64,000 nt of DNA, from positions 51,668-115,667 of the forward strand of contig NZ_CDME01000001.1 in the NCBI RefSeq assembly GCF_000826545.1, read 5' to 3'. Both the position numbers and the translations under genes were made by a program. A model generated the notes under the pieces. The model made no database searches and was not told the DNA's origin. It worked only from the letters and a program-made list of their open reading frames with translations. This DNA is from Kibdelosporangium sp. MJ126-NF4 (GTDB taxonomy: Bacteria > Actinomycetota > Actinomycetes > Mycobacteriales > Pseudonocardiaceae). Each line of letters starts with the position of its first letter. Within the stretch, counting starts at the first letter, position 1. Of this stretch, positions 25,947 through 35,025 are shown piece after piece.

Positions 25947-26585
25947 ATGAGTGAACACAGCCACGGCGGGTCATGGCAGGACGGCGTCGTGATGGACGAG
26001 AAGTTCTGGGACGAGCTCTACCTGGAGAAGGAGATGTGGAGCGGGAATCCCAACCCGCAGCTGGTCGCCGAGGTGTCCGACCTCAAGCCCGGCACGGCAC
26101 TGGACGTCGGCTGCGGCGAAGGCGCCGACGCGATCTGGCTGCACGAACGCGGCTGGCAGGTGACCGCCGTCGACGTGTCCAGCGTCGCGCTCGACCGCGC
26201 GCGCCAACGCAGCTCGGAGGTCGAGTGGCTGCACCTCAACCTGGCCAAACAGGCCGCGCCCGGCACGTACGACCTGGTCACGGCCCACTACGTGCACTTC
26301 CACCCAGTATCGGACATGCGGGTGCTGCAACAGCGGCTCGTCGACGCGGTCGCGCCCGGCGGAACACTGCTGCTCGTCGGGCACGACCAGAGCGAGATAG
26401 ATGAGGCCGACCTGGACCGGCCGGACAACGCCGAGCTGTTCTACACCGCGGAGTCGACGGCCTCACTGGTCCCCGCCGACGACTGGGTCGTCGAGGTGGC
26501 CGAGACGCGCACACTGGCCAATCCCGACCACCGTAAGTACGACTTCGTGCTCAAGGCCCAGCGTCGACAGGCACAGTGGCAATGA
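25947..26585 (+). CDS. Class I SAM-dependent methyltransferase
   Basis: 212 residues from ATG 25947. The fold is typical: motif I ALDVGCGEGAD (near 50), motif II VTAVDVSS, and post-motif PGGTLLLVGHDQ. The N-terminal WDELYLEKEMWSGNPNPQL matches a group annotated as tellurite-resistance TehB-like or generic methyltransferases. The substrate is unknown. It is a single gene; its end overlaps the convergent gene at 26551 by 35 bp. Confidence 0.85.
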   Translation: MSEHSHGGSWQDGVVMDEKFWDELYLEKEMWSGNPNPQLVAEVSDLKPGTALDVGCGEGADAIWLHERGWQVTAVDVSSVALDRARQRSSEVEWLHLNLAKQAAPGTYDLVTAHYVHFHPVSDMRVLQQRLVDAVAPGGTLLLVGHDQSEIDEADLDRPDNAELFYTAESTASLVPADDWVVEVAETRTLANPDHRKYDFVLKAQRRQAQWQ

Positions 26586-27393
26586 TGGTGGTCGTGTACC
26601 AGAGGTGTGAGGCGGCGATGTTGCGCGGCACGCGCAGCGGCGAGTAGGTCGCGTCCGGCCGGAGCGGCTCGACGATCCGCAGGCCCGAGTCGGCGTACCG
26701 GGGCCGCAGCCACACCTCGTCGAAGGCCACATTGGACTCCGGGTGCACCTCGTCCTTCAGCCGGTGCTCACCCATGTCGTGCGGCCACGCCTGGCGCAGG
26801 CTGCGGCCGGGCAGGATCTGCTCCGAGTCCGAGTTGTACATGTTCCATGTGGACACGAACACGCCACCGGGCTTGACCACCCGCGCGACCTGGCTCATGT
26901 AGTTCGTCGCGGCCGCCGGAGTCAGGTGCGTGAACAACGACCCCGCGTAGGCGAGGTCGAACGTGTTGTCATCGTAGGGGAAGACGTACTCGGCCGCGTC
27001 CACTCCGGTGTCATGGCCGATGGACGTCCGCACGTCCGCGTGCGTGAAACGGAAGTTCGGGTGCGTGGCGGTGATGTTGCGGCGACACCACTCGACCATG
27101 TACGGCATCACGTCGAAGCCGTCGTACTGGCCGCGCCTGCTCAGCACCGTGGTGAGCGGCTGGGCGAGGCGGCCGACACCGCATCCGATGTCGAGCACAC
27201 GGTGGTCGTGCTGCAGGCCACACAGCTCGCGCAGGAAGTCGACCTGGTCCTGGCCGGTCTTCTTGTAGTCGAGCCAAAGCGGCGAGATGTCACCGCGGAT
27301 GCGCCGCGGCGGCATGTGCGTCACGCGGGTGACCGCGTCCTCGGCGCTGTCGCGCACCGTTTTCGCACGGTCCCGCCAGTTCAGTGTGGTCAT
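26551..27393 (-). CDS. Class I SAM-dependent methyltransferase
   Basis: 280 residues; the ATG overlaps the preceding gene's stop by four bases. Motif I is RVLDIGCGVGRLAQPL (near 66-81), with YDGFDVMPYMV as motif II and RVVKPGGVFVSTW later. The acidic insertion and the WLDYKKTGQDQ N-terminus resemble methyltransferases found in glycan clusters, which may O-methylate sugars. It is coupled to the GT4 gene upstream in a leftward operon beginning at 33979, which supports a role in glycan modification. Confidence 0.83.
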   Translation of the reverse strand: MTTLNWRDRAKTVRDSAEDAVTRVTHMPPRRIRGDISPLWLDYKKTGQDQVDFLRELCGLQHDHRVLDIGCGVGRLAQPLTTVLSRRGQYDGFDVMPYMVEWCRRNITATHPNFRFTHADVRTSIGHDTGVDAAEYVFPYDDNTFDLAYAGSLFTHLTPAAATNYMSQVARVVKPGGVFVSTWNMYNSDSEQILPGRSLRQAWPHDMGEHRLKDEVHPESNVAFDEVWLRPRYADSGLRIVEPLRPDATYSPLRVPRNIAASHLWYTTTIIATVPVDAGP

Positions 27394-28631
27394 CGAGACG
27401 CCTTTCCGTGTGACACGACGATCGGCCGGGCGTTGGCGTCATCGGTCGCGACCGTGCCACGCCACCTCTGGTACTTGGTCTGGACTTTCGCTGCCAGCAC
27501 GCCACTTCCGGAGCGGACCGCATCGCTCGCGACCGCGGCGGTCGCGGGCCGGGTCCTCGCGGCGAACAGGTACTCGTCCTCCTGGATCTTGGCCGCGCGG
27601 GTGAGCGCGAACCGGTCGACCACGAGCCTGCGGGCGAACTCGCCGAGCGAGGCCCGCAGGTCACGGGAGCCCAGCAGGACCTCGATGTGCTTCTGCAGGT
27701 CCAGCACGCCGTTGCCGCCGAGGCCGTACCAGCCTTGCTTGAGGAACAGTGGCGCGGTGTCGGACGTCAGCAGCTCGCTGAACCCCTGCTCGCCCACGAC
27801 CACCAGCGGTTTGCCGAACGCCATCCCGCGCAGCGCCGAACCGCCCATGCCGACGAGCACGTCCGCGGCGGCGTACGCCGGACGCGGGTCCGTGACTTCA
27901 CCGGTCAGCCGGACGACCGTCCGCCCGGCCAACGCGTTCGCCTTGGCCGCACGGGCTTCGATCTCGGCGCGGGACCGGCCGTCGCCGACGAGCACCAGCT
28001 GCACCCGGTGACCGGCGGCCGCCAGCGCGCCGACCGCGTCACAGGTCGCGAGCAGGCCTTCGAGCTTCAACTCCGGCACCAGACGGCAGATCATCGCGAC
28101 GAGCACGTCGTCTTGCGGGATGCCGTGTTCCTTGCGGAAGACCGAGCCGTCGACCGAGGGGTGGTCGGTCTCGGTGTCGACCGGTGGCTCCAGCAACGTC
28201 ACCCGGTGGTGCCCCGCGGCCTGCGCGGCCTCGCGGATCGCCTCGGTCCCCACGACCAGCGGGACGGTTCTGGGGAAGAACGGCACCACGGACATGGACA
28301 TGACCGTGCCGACCACCGGCGTCCGCCATCTGAGTCCCGGCCCGAAGAACGCCTCGACCACCGGCGGCCACTCGTAGCCGTGCACGACGTGGATCCGTCG
28401 CTTGCGGACAGTCCGGACGAGTGTCGCCAGCACCTCCGGCGAGGGATTGCGGCGCTCCCGGGGGATCTCGATGTGCTCGAGGCCGAGCTCGCGCACGCGT
28501 TCCACCAACGGCCCCGGCTCGGACAGCACGATCACCTCGTGACCTCGGTCACGGACCGCACCGGCCAGCTGGACGGCGTTGAGCTGGGACCCGCCGATCT
28601 CCATGGCGTGCGGATAGACCAGGATCCGCAT
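27390..28631 (-). CDS. Family 4 glycosyltransferase
   Basis: 413 residues. The N-terminus (MRILVYPHAMEIGGSQLNAV) carries the acceptor-domain glycine motif of GT4 enzymes. The C-terminal Rossmann domain has LVAMICRLVPELKLEGLL and a GSALRGMAFGKPLVVVGEQGFSE stretch in place of the usual EAxAxGxPV motif. A 60-residue tail follows. A cytoplasmic transferase working on lipid-linked intermediates is likely; donor unknown. Confidence 0.83.
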   Translation of the reverse strand: MRILVYPHAMEIGGSQLNAVQLAGAVRDRGHEVIVLSEPGPLVERVRELGLEHIEIPRERRNPSPEVLATLVRTVRKRRIHVVHGYEWPPVVEAFFGPGLRWRTPVVGTVMSMSVVPFFPRTVPLVVGTEAIREAAQAAGHHRVTLLEPPVDTETDHPSVDGSVFRKEHGIPQDDVLVAMICRLVPELKLEGLLATCDAVGALAAAGHRVQLVLVGDGRSRAEIEARAAKANALAGRTVVRLTGEVTDPRPAYAAADVLVGMGGSALRGMAFGKPLVVVGEQGFSELLTSDTAPLFLKQGWYGLGGNGVLDLQKHIEVLLGSRDLRASLGEFARRLVVDRFALTRAAKIQEDEYLFAARTRPATAAVASDAVRSGSGVLAAKVQTKYQRWRGTVATDDANARPIVVSHGKASR

Positions 28632-28727
28632 CAGGGGATCACCCGTCGCTCGTCAGGTAACGGGTGAATGGGTCAGGTAGGGGAGCCACGCCTGTTTCAT
28701 CGTTGGCGGGCATGACTTTCTTACCAC

Positions 28728-29870
28728 TCACCGAGCCAAACCGGCCAGACGGGTGAACGTCTCCGCTCTGGCGGCCCAGGAATGCCGTGCCGCCACCGAA
28801 CGTCGTTGTGCCACCACGTCCGGCGACGCCTTGTCGATCGCCGCTTTCACAACGGCGTCAGCGAAGTTCCCCGGGTCGACGCCGATCTGGATGCTCTCGG
28901 TCTCGTCGGCAAGACGCCTGCTCGCCGGGAGATCCGTGCTCACCACGGGAAGTCCGGCCGCGAGGTACTCCAATGTCTTGAGCGGGAAGGAAGCCCGGTT
29001 GAACGCGCTGTCCGCGTACGGGGTGATGCCGACGTCGACCCGCGCGAACCACTGCGGCAGTTCCTCGAACGCGACCGGACCGACGTGGTGCACGTTGTGC
29101 CGCATGAGCAGGCCCTCGGCCCGGACAGGTTCCCAGTCCGGTTCCCTCGGCCCGACGAGCAGCAGGCCGATCCCGGTGTCGGCGACCGCTTCGAGGACCG
29201 AGATGTCGATCCGGTCGCTCAACTGGCCGACCATCCCGGCCACCCTGGCCGGGAACCCGGACGGCACCGGCCCCGGCCGAGCAAGCACCTGGTAGGCATC
29301 GGGATCGCAGCCGTTCGGGAAGACGATCGGGTGCGCACCGAGTTCACGCCAGCGGTCGGCCAGTTCCGGGCCGACAGCGAGCACCAGGTCCGCGCGTGCG
29401 ACGGCTTCCCGTTCCTCACGCAGGACGAAGTGCGCGTCCTGGTTCATCAACGACGCACCGGCCACCCAGTCATCGGTGCCGTACAACACATCCACGACAC
29501 GATCCCCCCACCTGCCGAGGAGATCGTGCTGGGTGCACGCGACGAACACGTCCGGCCTGCGCCTGGCCCTGCGCAGCGCCCAGCCGATCTGCGCACGCAC
29601 GAGCGGCCACGTCAACGACCGGATGCCCTGCCTGGTCCAGCCGGGCGGGCCGACCGGGGTGAGCCGGGCGATCCGCGAGGTGAGCGGCCGCAGCAACGGC
29701 CGCCACATCCTTCCCGCGCTACCGCGGAACCGCGCCGGTGTCACCGGGGACACCGGCGGGTCCACCCACAGGACGTCGGCGTGGCGGGCCAGGGACTCGG
29801 CGAGCTGGCGCTCCGAGCCCTTGACCCCGTCCCACGTCACACCGGAGGCGACGACTACCAATGGCCTCAT
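28728..29870 (-). CDS. Glycosyltransferase (GT4-like fold)
   Basis: 380 residues, starting with an ATG that overlaps the stop of the 1370-residue protein gene. The C-terminal half has the GT-B donor-site layout: LLLVGPREPDW, VDVGITPYADSAFNRASFPLK and LEYLAAGLPVVSTDLP. The N-terminal half (SGVTWDGVKGSERQLA) resembles a group of actinobacterial glycosyltransferases near capsule genes. 96 bp without a gene separate it from the next GT. Confidence 0.82.
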   Translation of the reverse strand: MRPLVVVASGVTWDGVKGSERQLAESLARHADVLWVDPPVSPVTPARFRGSAGRMWRPLLRPLTSRIARLTPVGPPGWTRQGIRSLTWPLVRAQIGWALRRARRRPDVFVACTQHDLLGRWGDRVVDVLYGTDDWVAGASLMNQDAHFVLREEREAVARADLVLAVGPELADRWRELGAHPIVFPNGCDPDAYQVLARPGPVPSGFPARVAGMVGQLSDRIDISVLEAVADTGIGLLLVGPREPDWEPVRAEGLLMRHNVHHVGPVAFEELPQWFARVDVGITPYADSAFNRASFPLKTLEYLAAGLPVVSTDLPASRRLADETESIQIGVDPGNFADAVVKAAIDKASPDVVAQRRSVAARHSWAARAETFTRLAGLAR

Positions 29871-32800
29871 GGCTGGAAGACCACGTCCACCCAGTAGTTA
29901 CCACCCTGGTAGGTCGACTCGGGGAAGCCCGGCCCGACCTTGTAGACGCCGTTGGCGTTGCCCGGCCCGGACAGCGGTGCGCTCAGCGGGGCGCTGGTCA
30001 CCGCAGTCCGGTTGAAGTAGCCGCTGTCCGCCGCGTACCGGCCGTTCGGCGCGGTGTACGAAGCCACATAGGTCTGTCCTGCTTGGACGGTGACCGGTGT
30101 CGTGAAGGTCAACGTCTGCCAGCCCGACGCCGTCTCGCCGGTGAACGTCCCGGTGGCCAGCTGGACCCCGGTGTTGCTCCACAGCGTTCCGGTGTGCGTG
30201 CCGGAGTTGCCGACTCCCTTGTAGAACCGCACACCGGTGACGGACCCGTTGGCCGAGGTGGTGAACCGGACACCGAGTTCGTAGTTGCCCGGGTCGTTCT
30301 CCGCCGTGACTGTCGGCACGGTGGCGGCACTGAACAGGCTGCACGGGCAGGTCTGCGTCAGTGTCGTGGTGAACGACCACGTGGTGGCGGTCGGCATGAT
30401 GTTGCCGTTCACGTCGGCGATCTTGAAGCTGCCGGTGTAGGTCGCCCCCGCCGCCAGGCGTGCCGCCGGGGTCCACGAGACCGTCTTCTGGTCCGCCGAC
30501 AGCGACAACGTGCCGTTCAGCTTGGCGCCGCCGGAGTCCTTCACCGTGAACTGTGCTGTCGACAGGTCGGCCGGTTCGTTCAGCGTCACTGTCACCGGGG
30601 CCGTCAGCGACACGCCCGTGCCCGCGTTCGGCGGATTCGTGCTGGTGACCGACGGTGGTGTGCTGTCGCCGTTGGCACCGGCCTGCCAGAGCACGTCGAC
30701 CCAGTAGTTGGTGTTGCCGTACGAGCTCGTCGGGAAGCCGCCGCCCGCGCCGTACCGGTACACGCCGTTGCTGCCGTCAACTCCGCTGGGCAGGGCGTGC
30801 ATGGAGCCGTAGTCGCCGCCAGCGCCGTTGAAGTAGCCACCTGTCACCGAGTAACGACCGTTGGGCGCGTAGTAGGACACGACGTACGTCGTTCCGGATT
30901 GGACAGTCACCGGCGAGTTGAACGTCAGTGTCTGCCAGCCACCACCCGACTCTCCTGTGAACGTCCCGGTGGCCATGCGCGTGCCGTTGGATGTCCACAG
31001 TGAACCGGTGTGCGTCCCGGTGTTGCCCGGTCCCTTGTAGAACCTGATGCCGTGCACGGTCCCCCGGCTGTCGAACCGGACCTTGGTGCCGAGTTCGACC
31101 GCGGACGAGTCGTTCGCGGCGGCCTCGGCCGGGGTGGCGAAGTCGTCCCAGATCGTGCACGGGCAGTTCGCCGGTCGCGGATTGCCCGTGGTGAACGACC
31201 AGGTGTACGGCGGGCTCGGGATCGAGTTACCGGCGTTGTCCGACGCACGGACCGTCGCGGTGTACTTCGTACCGGCCGCCAGCGGCTGGCTCGGGGTGAA
31301 CGTCGCCGACTTGCCGTCCGCCGCGAGTGCGTACGTGCCGGGGATGTTCTGGGTCGGGCTGCTCAGGCTGAACTGCAGTGACGACGGGGCGATCGGCTCG
31401 TCGAAGCTGATCTTCGGTGTCACGTTCAGCGCCACGCTGCCGCCGTTGCCGACCGGGTTCGTCGACGCCACCAGCGGCGCCCGCATGTCCGGACCTGGGT
31501 CGTAGCCGTAGACCACGTCGACCCAGTAGTTCGCGTTCAGGAAGCTGCGGTCCGGGAACCCGGACGAGCCGACCTTGTACACACCGTTCGGTTCGGCGGT
31601 CGTGCTCTTCAAGGCCGTCAACGGTTCCAGGCCGGTCGACGAGTTCGTGAAGTAGTTCGCGTCGGCCGCGTAGTGCCCGGTGTTGGTGTGGTAGGTGGCG
31701 ATGTAGGTCGTGTTCGCGGCGACCTGGACGGACTCCGGGAACGCCAGCGTCTGCCAGCCCAACGCGGTCTCGTTGAGGAACGTGCCCGTCGCCAGGAGCG
31801 TGCCGTTGGTCGTCCACAGTGAACCGGTGTGCGATCCGGTGTTGCCGACTCCCTTGTAGAAGCGGACACCGCGGATGTACCCGGCGGAGGCGGCCTGGAA
31901 CTTCACGCCCAGTTCGAGCGCGGTCGCGTCACCCGAATCCGGCGTGGCCGGAACCGCGTTGTCGGGCCAGATACCGCACGGGCAGGCCCGCGGGTTGACC
32001 GTGACGGCGCGGGTGAACTCACCGGAGAGGTTCGCCGAGTCGTCGACCGCCCTGACCTTGAAGGTTGCCGGGCCCGACTGGGACGGCGTGTAGACGTAGT
32101 TCCACGCGGTCTGCCCGGCCTGCCAGTTCGCCGCGTGCCAACTGGTTCCGTCGACCGACACCTCGATCCCGGCCACCTTGCCGCCGACGTCGCTCACCGT
32201 GCCGGACAACGTGTACGCGGCGCCGACCACGGGCGATGTCGTCGCCGAGATGGCGACAGTCGGGGCCGTCGTGTCCGTGGTCGGGTCGGCCTGGGTGATG
32301 TCACGCGGTGTTCGTGGCTGGACGTTGTCCATGTCCGCCAACAGGTTCGCGGTCGCCTGGCGAATACGCGGGTCGGCGGCGTCCACCTGGTTTCGGATGT
32401 GCTTGTCGTCCAGGCCCCACGACCACTGGATGGAGCCCGCCGTGAAGATCAGCGCGCCGCTGGACTGGTGCTTGTAGAGCGTCAGCGCGTGGGTCTTCGT
32501 TCCCGGGGCGTAGACGTCGCCCTCGTTCTGCAGGACGTACTGCCCGTCCATCATCTCCACAGTGGTCCGGGAGAACTGCCCGACTCCCGGCGGCTGGAAA
32601 CCGTTCTCCTCCACGGTGTCCCACTCGTACCCGAGCGTTCCCGGCTTGAACACCCATGCCTCGTTCGGCAGGGAGCCCATCGGTGGCGCGTTGCGCCACA
32701 GCCGCAACTGCCGGTATCCGGGCGGGACGGTCAACTGGTCGTCGCGCATCCCGTTGACCGTGAAGATCTGGCCCAGTAAGGAGTTCTCCGGTCTGCCGCC

Positions 32801-33979
32801 GTCCTTCGGCGGACTCCTGCGCGGATCACGCCACGTCCCGGTCCACTCGGTCGGGTGCGGGTCGACCTGGTTGGGCTTGGTCTCCTTGTAGCAGACCAGC
32901 GTTCGCCAGTTCGTCGCCGGACCGGCCTGGCTCTGCTCCCACCTGGTCTTCCAGAAGATCTCGTTGCCGGTCATGAACGCCATGTTCACGCCCGCGTTGC
33001 GCGCGTCCTCCACGGCGGCGCGCTGCTCGTTCGACCAGTACTCGTCATGGCCGACGGGCATGTACACCTTGTGGTTCTTCACCAGGTTCCCGCGCCGGGA
33101 CATGTCCGCATTGGTGGTGTAGCTGACGTCGTAGCCGTTCTTCTCCAGCCAGCGCAGCATCGGGTACTCGGCGTTGAAGAAGAAGTTCTCCTGCTCGCCG
33201 CCGATGATCGGCCGGTTGTAGCTGACCTTGTAGCCCGAGCCGCCGTTGCCCTGCGAGGTCCCGGTGTAGAAGCTGTTGCCCTTGGGATCGTCCTGCGGTG
33301 TCGGCCGGTTGCCGTACGTGTTGTACGCCTGCCAGGTGGCATCCGCTGTCTGGAACAGGATGTCGGAGTGGCTGGAGTCGTCGCGGACGATGAAGACGAT
33401 GTCGCTCTCGCCGATCACGCCGTTGCCGTAGTCGCGTCGGAGCACTGTGTAGTAAACACCGGAAACCGATCCGGACGGTACGGTCCACTGCATCGTCGTG
33501 GCCCAGTTTCCGCAGTCCACTATTCCGGTGTCCTGTGCCGGATCGGCCGGATTGTCCTCATAACAGTTCGGCTGGGTGATGGAATTCACCTGCTGGTTGT
33601 TGACAATCTTGCGAGCACCGGCACCGTCATAGTAGCCGAGCCGGTAAATGTCGAACCAGAACCTCGGCGCATCGGTTTTGACCTTGAATTTGACCGTCTC
33701 GCCTGGCAGGTAGCTGATGTTGTCGGTGAACCCGGCGATCGTGTTGTCGATCGCCGTGATCATCCAGTCTTCGCCGGTGTCGGGAGCCAGAGTGTTCTCG
33801 CAGGCCACAGGGTTGGCTGGGAGCGCGCACGGCGCCGGTGGTGTCGGCTGTGCCGCGTGCGAGCTCGGCACGGCACTCAAAACAGTGATATTGGCCGCGA
33901 CTATCGCTACGCCAATCAGGTGAGCGATTCTTCGCCGCGATCGCCCAAATACCGAACGCATTGCTCCGCCTTCCAGCAT
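29867..33979 (-). CDS. Large secreted protein: DMFase-like domain, Ig-like domains, three DUF4082 domains
   Basis: 1370 residues from ATG 33979 (AGAGG 4 nt upstream); ATG 33961 is a comparable start. A signal peptide (to about 43) is followed by an N,N-dimethylformamidase beta-subunit-like domain (about 65-555; GHDEYWSNEQRAAVEDARNAG and FMTGNEIFWKTRWE). An Ig-like domain (580-665) follows, then three DUF4082 beta-sandwich domains, each opening with a CPC motif (CPCGIW near 670, CPCTIW near 940, CPCSLF near 1210) and ending in NYWVDV, with SbsA-type Ig-like domains between them. DUF4082 is often linked to carbohydrate-related surface proteins. No wall-sorting signal is seen. First gene of a leftward operon with glycosyltransferases, so glycan binding or processing is likely, but the catalytic chemistry is unproven. 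Confidence 0.85.
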   Translation of the reverse strand: MLEGGAMRSVFGRSRRRIAHLIGVAIVAANITVLSAVPSSHAAQPTPPAPCALPANPVACENTLAPDTGEDWMITAIDNTIAGFTDNISYLPGETVKFKVKTDAPRFWFDIYRLGYYDGAGARKIVNNQQVNSITQPNCYEDNPADPAQDTGIVDCGNWATTMQWTVPSGSVSGVYYTVLRRDYGNGVIGESDIVFIVRDDSSHSDILFQTADATWQAYNTYGNRPTPQDDPKGNSFYTGTSQGNGGSGYKVSYNRPIIGGEQENFFFNAEYPMLRWLEKNGYDVSYTTNADMSRRGNLVKNHKVYMPVGHDEYWSNEQRAAVEDARNAGVNMAFMTGNEIFWKTRWEQSQAGPATNWRTLVCYKETKPNQVDPHPTEWTGTWRDPRRSPPKDGGRPENSLLGQIFTVNGMRDDQLTVPPGYRQLRLWRNAPPMGSLPNEAWVFKPGTLGYEWDTVEENGFQPPGVGQFSRTTVEMMDGQYVLQNEGDVYAPGTKTHALTLYKHQSSGALIFTAGSIQWSWGLDDKHIRNQVDAADPRIRQATANLLADMDNVQPRTPRDITQADPTTDTTAPTVAISATTSPVVGAAYTLSGTVSDVGGKVAGIEVSVDGTSWHAANWQAGQTAWNYVYTPSQSGPATFKVRAVDDSANLSGEFTRAVTVNPRACPCGIWPDNAVPATPDSGDATALELGVKFQAASAGYIRGVRFYKGVGNTGSHTGSLWTTNGTLLATGTFLNETALGWQTLAFPESVQVAANTTYIATYHTNTGHYAADANYFTNSSTGLEPLTALKSTTAEPNGVYKVGSSGFPDRSFLNANYWVDVVYGYDPGPDMRAPLVASTNPVGNGGSVALNVTPKISFDEPIAPSSLQFSLSSPTQNIPGTYALAADGKSATFTPSQPLAAGTKYTATVRASDNAGNSIPSPPYTWSFTTGNPRPANCPCTIWDDFATPAEAAANDSSAVELGTKVRFDSRGTVHGIRFYKGPGNTGTHTGSLWTSNGTRMATGTFTGESGGGWQTLTFNSPVTVQSGTTYVVSYYAPNGRYSVTGGYFNGAGGDYGSMHALPSGVDGSNGVYRYGAGGGFPTSSYGNTNYWVDVLWQAGANGDSTPPSVTSTNPPNAGTGVSLTAPVTVTLNEPADLSTAQFTVKDSGGAKLNGTLSLSADQKTVSWTPAARLAAGATYTGSFKIADVNGNIMPTATTWSFTTTLTQTCPCSLFSAATVPTVTAENDPGNYELGVRFTTSANGSVTGVRFYKGVGNSGTHTGTLWSNTGVQLATGTFTGETASGWQTLTFTTPVTVQAGQTYVASYTAPNGRYAADSGYFNRTAVTSAPLSAPLSGPGNANGVYKVGPGFPESTYQGGNYWVDVVFQP

Positions 33980-34098
33980 GACACCTCTTTGACCCCTGTC
34001 GTCGCTGGAAAAATCGATATCCCCGCAGTTGATGTTACGACTTTCGGGGGAGAACGCCCGAAAGGGTGGTCAAGCTTTCATCACGGAACGCGACCGAC

Positions 34099-34136
34099 AA
34101 ACTCGTGAGTTCACAGGCTGGTGAACTCACGAGTTT
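34099..34136. terminator. Perfect terminator hairpin
   Basis: AAACTCGTGAGTTCAC (34099-34114) pairs perfectly with GTGAACTCACGAGTTT (34121-34136) around a 6-nt loop. It lies after the leftward gene ending at 34155. It shares the CTCGTGAGT core with the palindromes at 13757 and 50979. 33980-34098 shows no gene. Confidence 0.85.
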
Positions 34137-34154
34137 CTTTCCGTCGGCTCGCGG

Positions 34155-35012
34155 TCAGCCGCAGCTGACCAGCAGCATGCTCACCACCCGGCACGTGGTC
34201 GCGGCCGAGTCGTTGGCGCTGTTGGGATCATTCGGGCTCGACGCCGTCCTCGTTGCCGAGAACTGGTAGGGCAGTCCGATGTAGAGCAGACCGATCGGCA
34301 CGGAGAACGTGGCCGTCTTGCTTGCGCCGGGCGCCAGTTCGCCGAACGTGCAGACCGGGACGGACCCGCCGGTGCAGCCGCTGCCCGCGTTGGCCGTGAG
34401 GCCCTGCGTCAGGCCACCTTTCACTTCGGCGGAACGCAACCTGCCCGGCCCGTTGTTGGTGACCCGCACAGCGATGTCGATCTTCGGCACCAGCAGGCCG
34501 CTGCGAGGTGTCGCGGTGACGGCGACCGCTGCGTCCGCCTTGTCGATCACGGTGAGGGTGGCCACGTTCTCGGGGAAGATCGCGTAGTTGCGGCCGAACA
34601 GCTGGCCCTGAATCGTGTGCACGGCACCTTGCGCACCGGGTTTGACGCGCAGGGTGAACGTGGCGGTCTGCGACTCGAAGCCGCTCATCGCACCGGCCAG
34701 GATCGCCTGGTAGCCGATGGGGCCGGTTGGTCCGTCCACAGTGGCACAGGAGGCAACGCCCGGTCCGGCGCACGAGACAAGTTCGGTGTACTCGGTCAGC
34801 GGCGTCGGCGTGCTGAACACCCGCAGCGTCGGGTTCAGGATGCTGAACTGGTGGACGTTGTGGACGGTCTCGGTGATCGTGACCGTGTCACCCGGCTGCG
34901 CTTCGGCGGGCGAGACGGTCGCCTCGACCTCCACCGGATCCGCGTACGCGGGAGTCGCGGCGCACAACGCGGCCGTGACGGCGAAAGCGAACAACAGGGG
35001 CCTGATTCTCAT
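34155..35012 (-). CDS. Secreted DUF11-like repeat protein
   Basis: 285 residues from ATG 35012 (GGGA 8 nt upstream), with a GTG six bases earlier as alternative. A signal peptide (PLLFAFAVTAALCAATPAYA) is followed by two beta-sandwich domains of the DUF11/CARDB type. The patterns are VEVEATVSPAEAQPGDTVTITETVHN and KIDIAVRVTNNGPGRL, cited here by their ends PAEAQPGDTVTITE and AVRVTNNGPG. Two cysteine pairs occur late in the protein. Non-enzymatic, likely a surface or matrix protein. It follows the sugar transferase gene by 13 bp and so is probably in its operon. Confidence 0.75.
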   Translation of the reverse strand: MRIRPLLFAFAVTAALCAATPAYADPVEVEATVSPAEAQPGDTVTITETVHNVHQFSILNPTLRVFSTPTPLTEYTELVSCAGPGVASCATVDGPTGPIGYQAILAGAMSGFESQTATFTLRVKPGAQGAVHTIQGQLFGRNYAIFPENVATLTVIDKADAAVAVTATPRSGLLVPKIDIAVRVTNNGPGRLRSAEVKGGLTQGLTANAGSGCTGGSVPVCTFGELAPGASKTATFSVPIGLLYIGLPYQFSATRTASSPNDPNSANDSAATTCRVVSMLLVSCG

Positions 35013-35025
35013 TGACACGTTCCCA

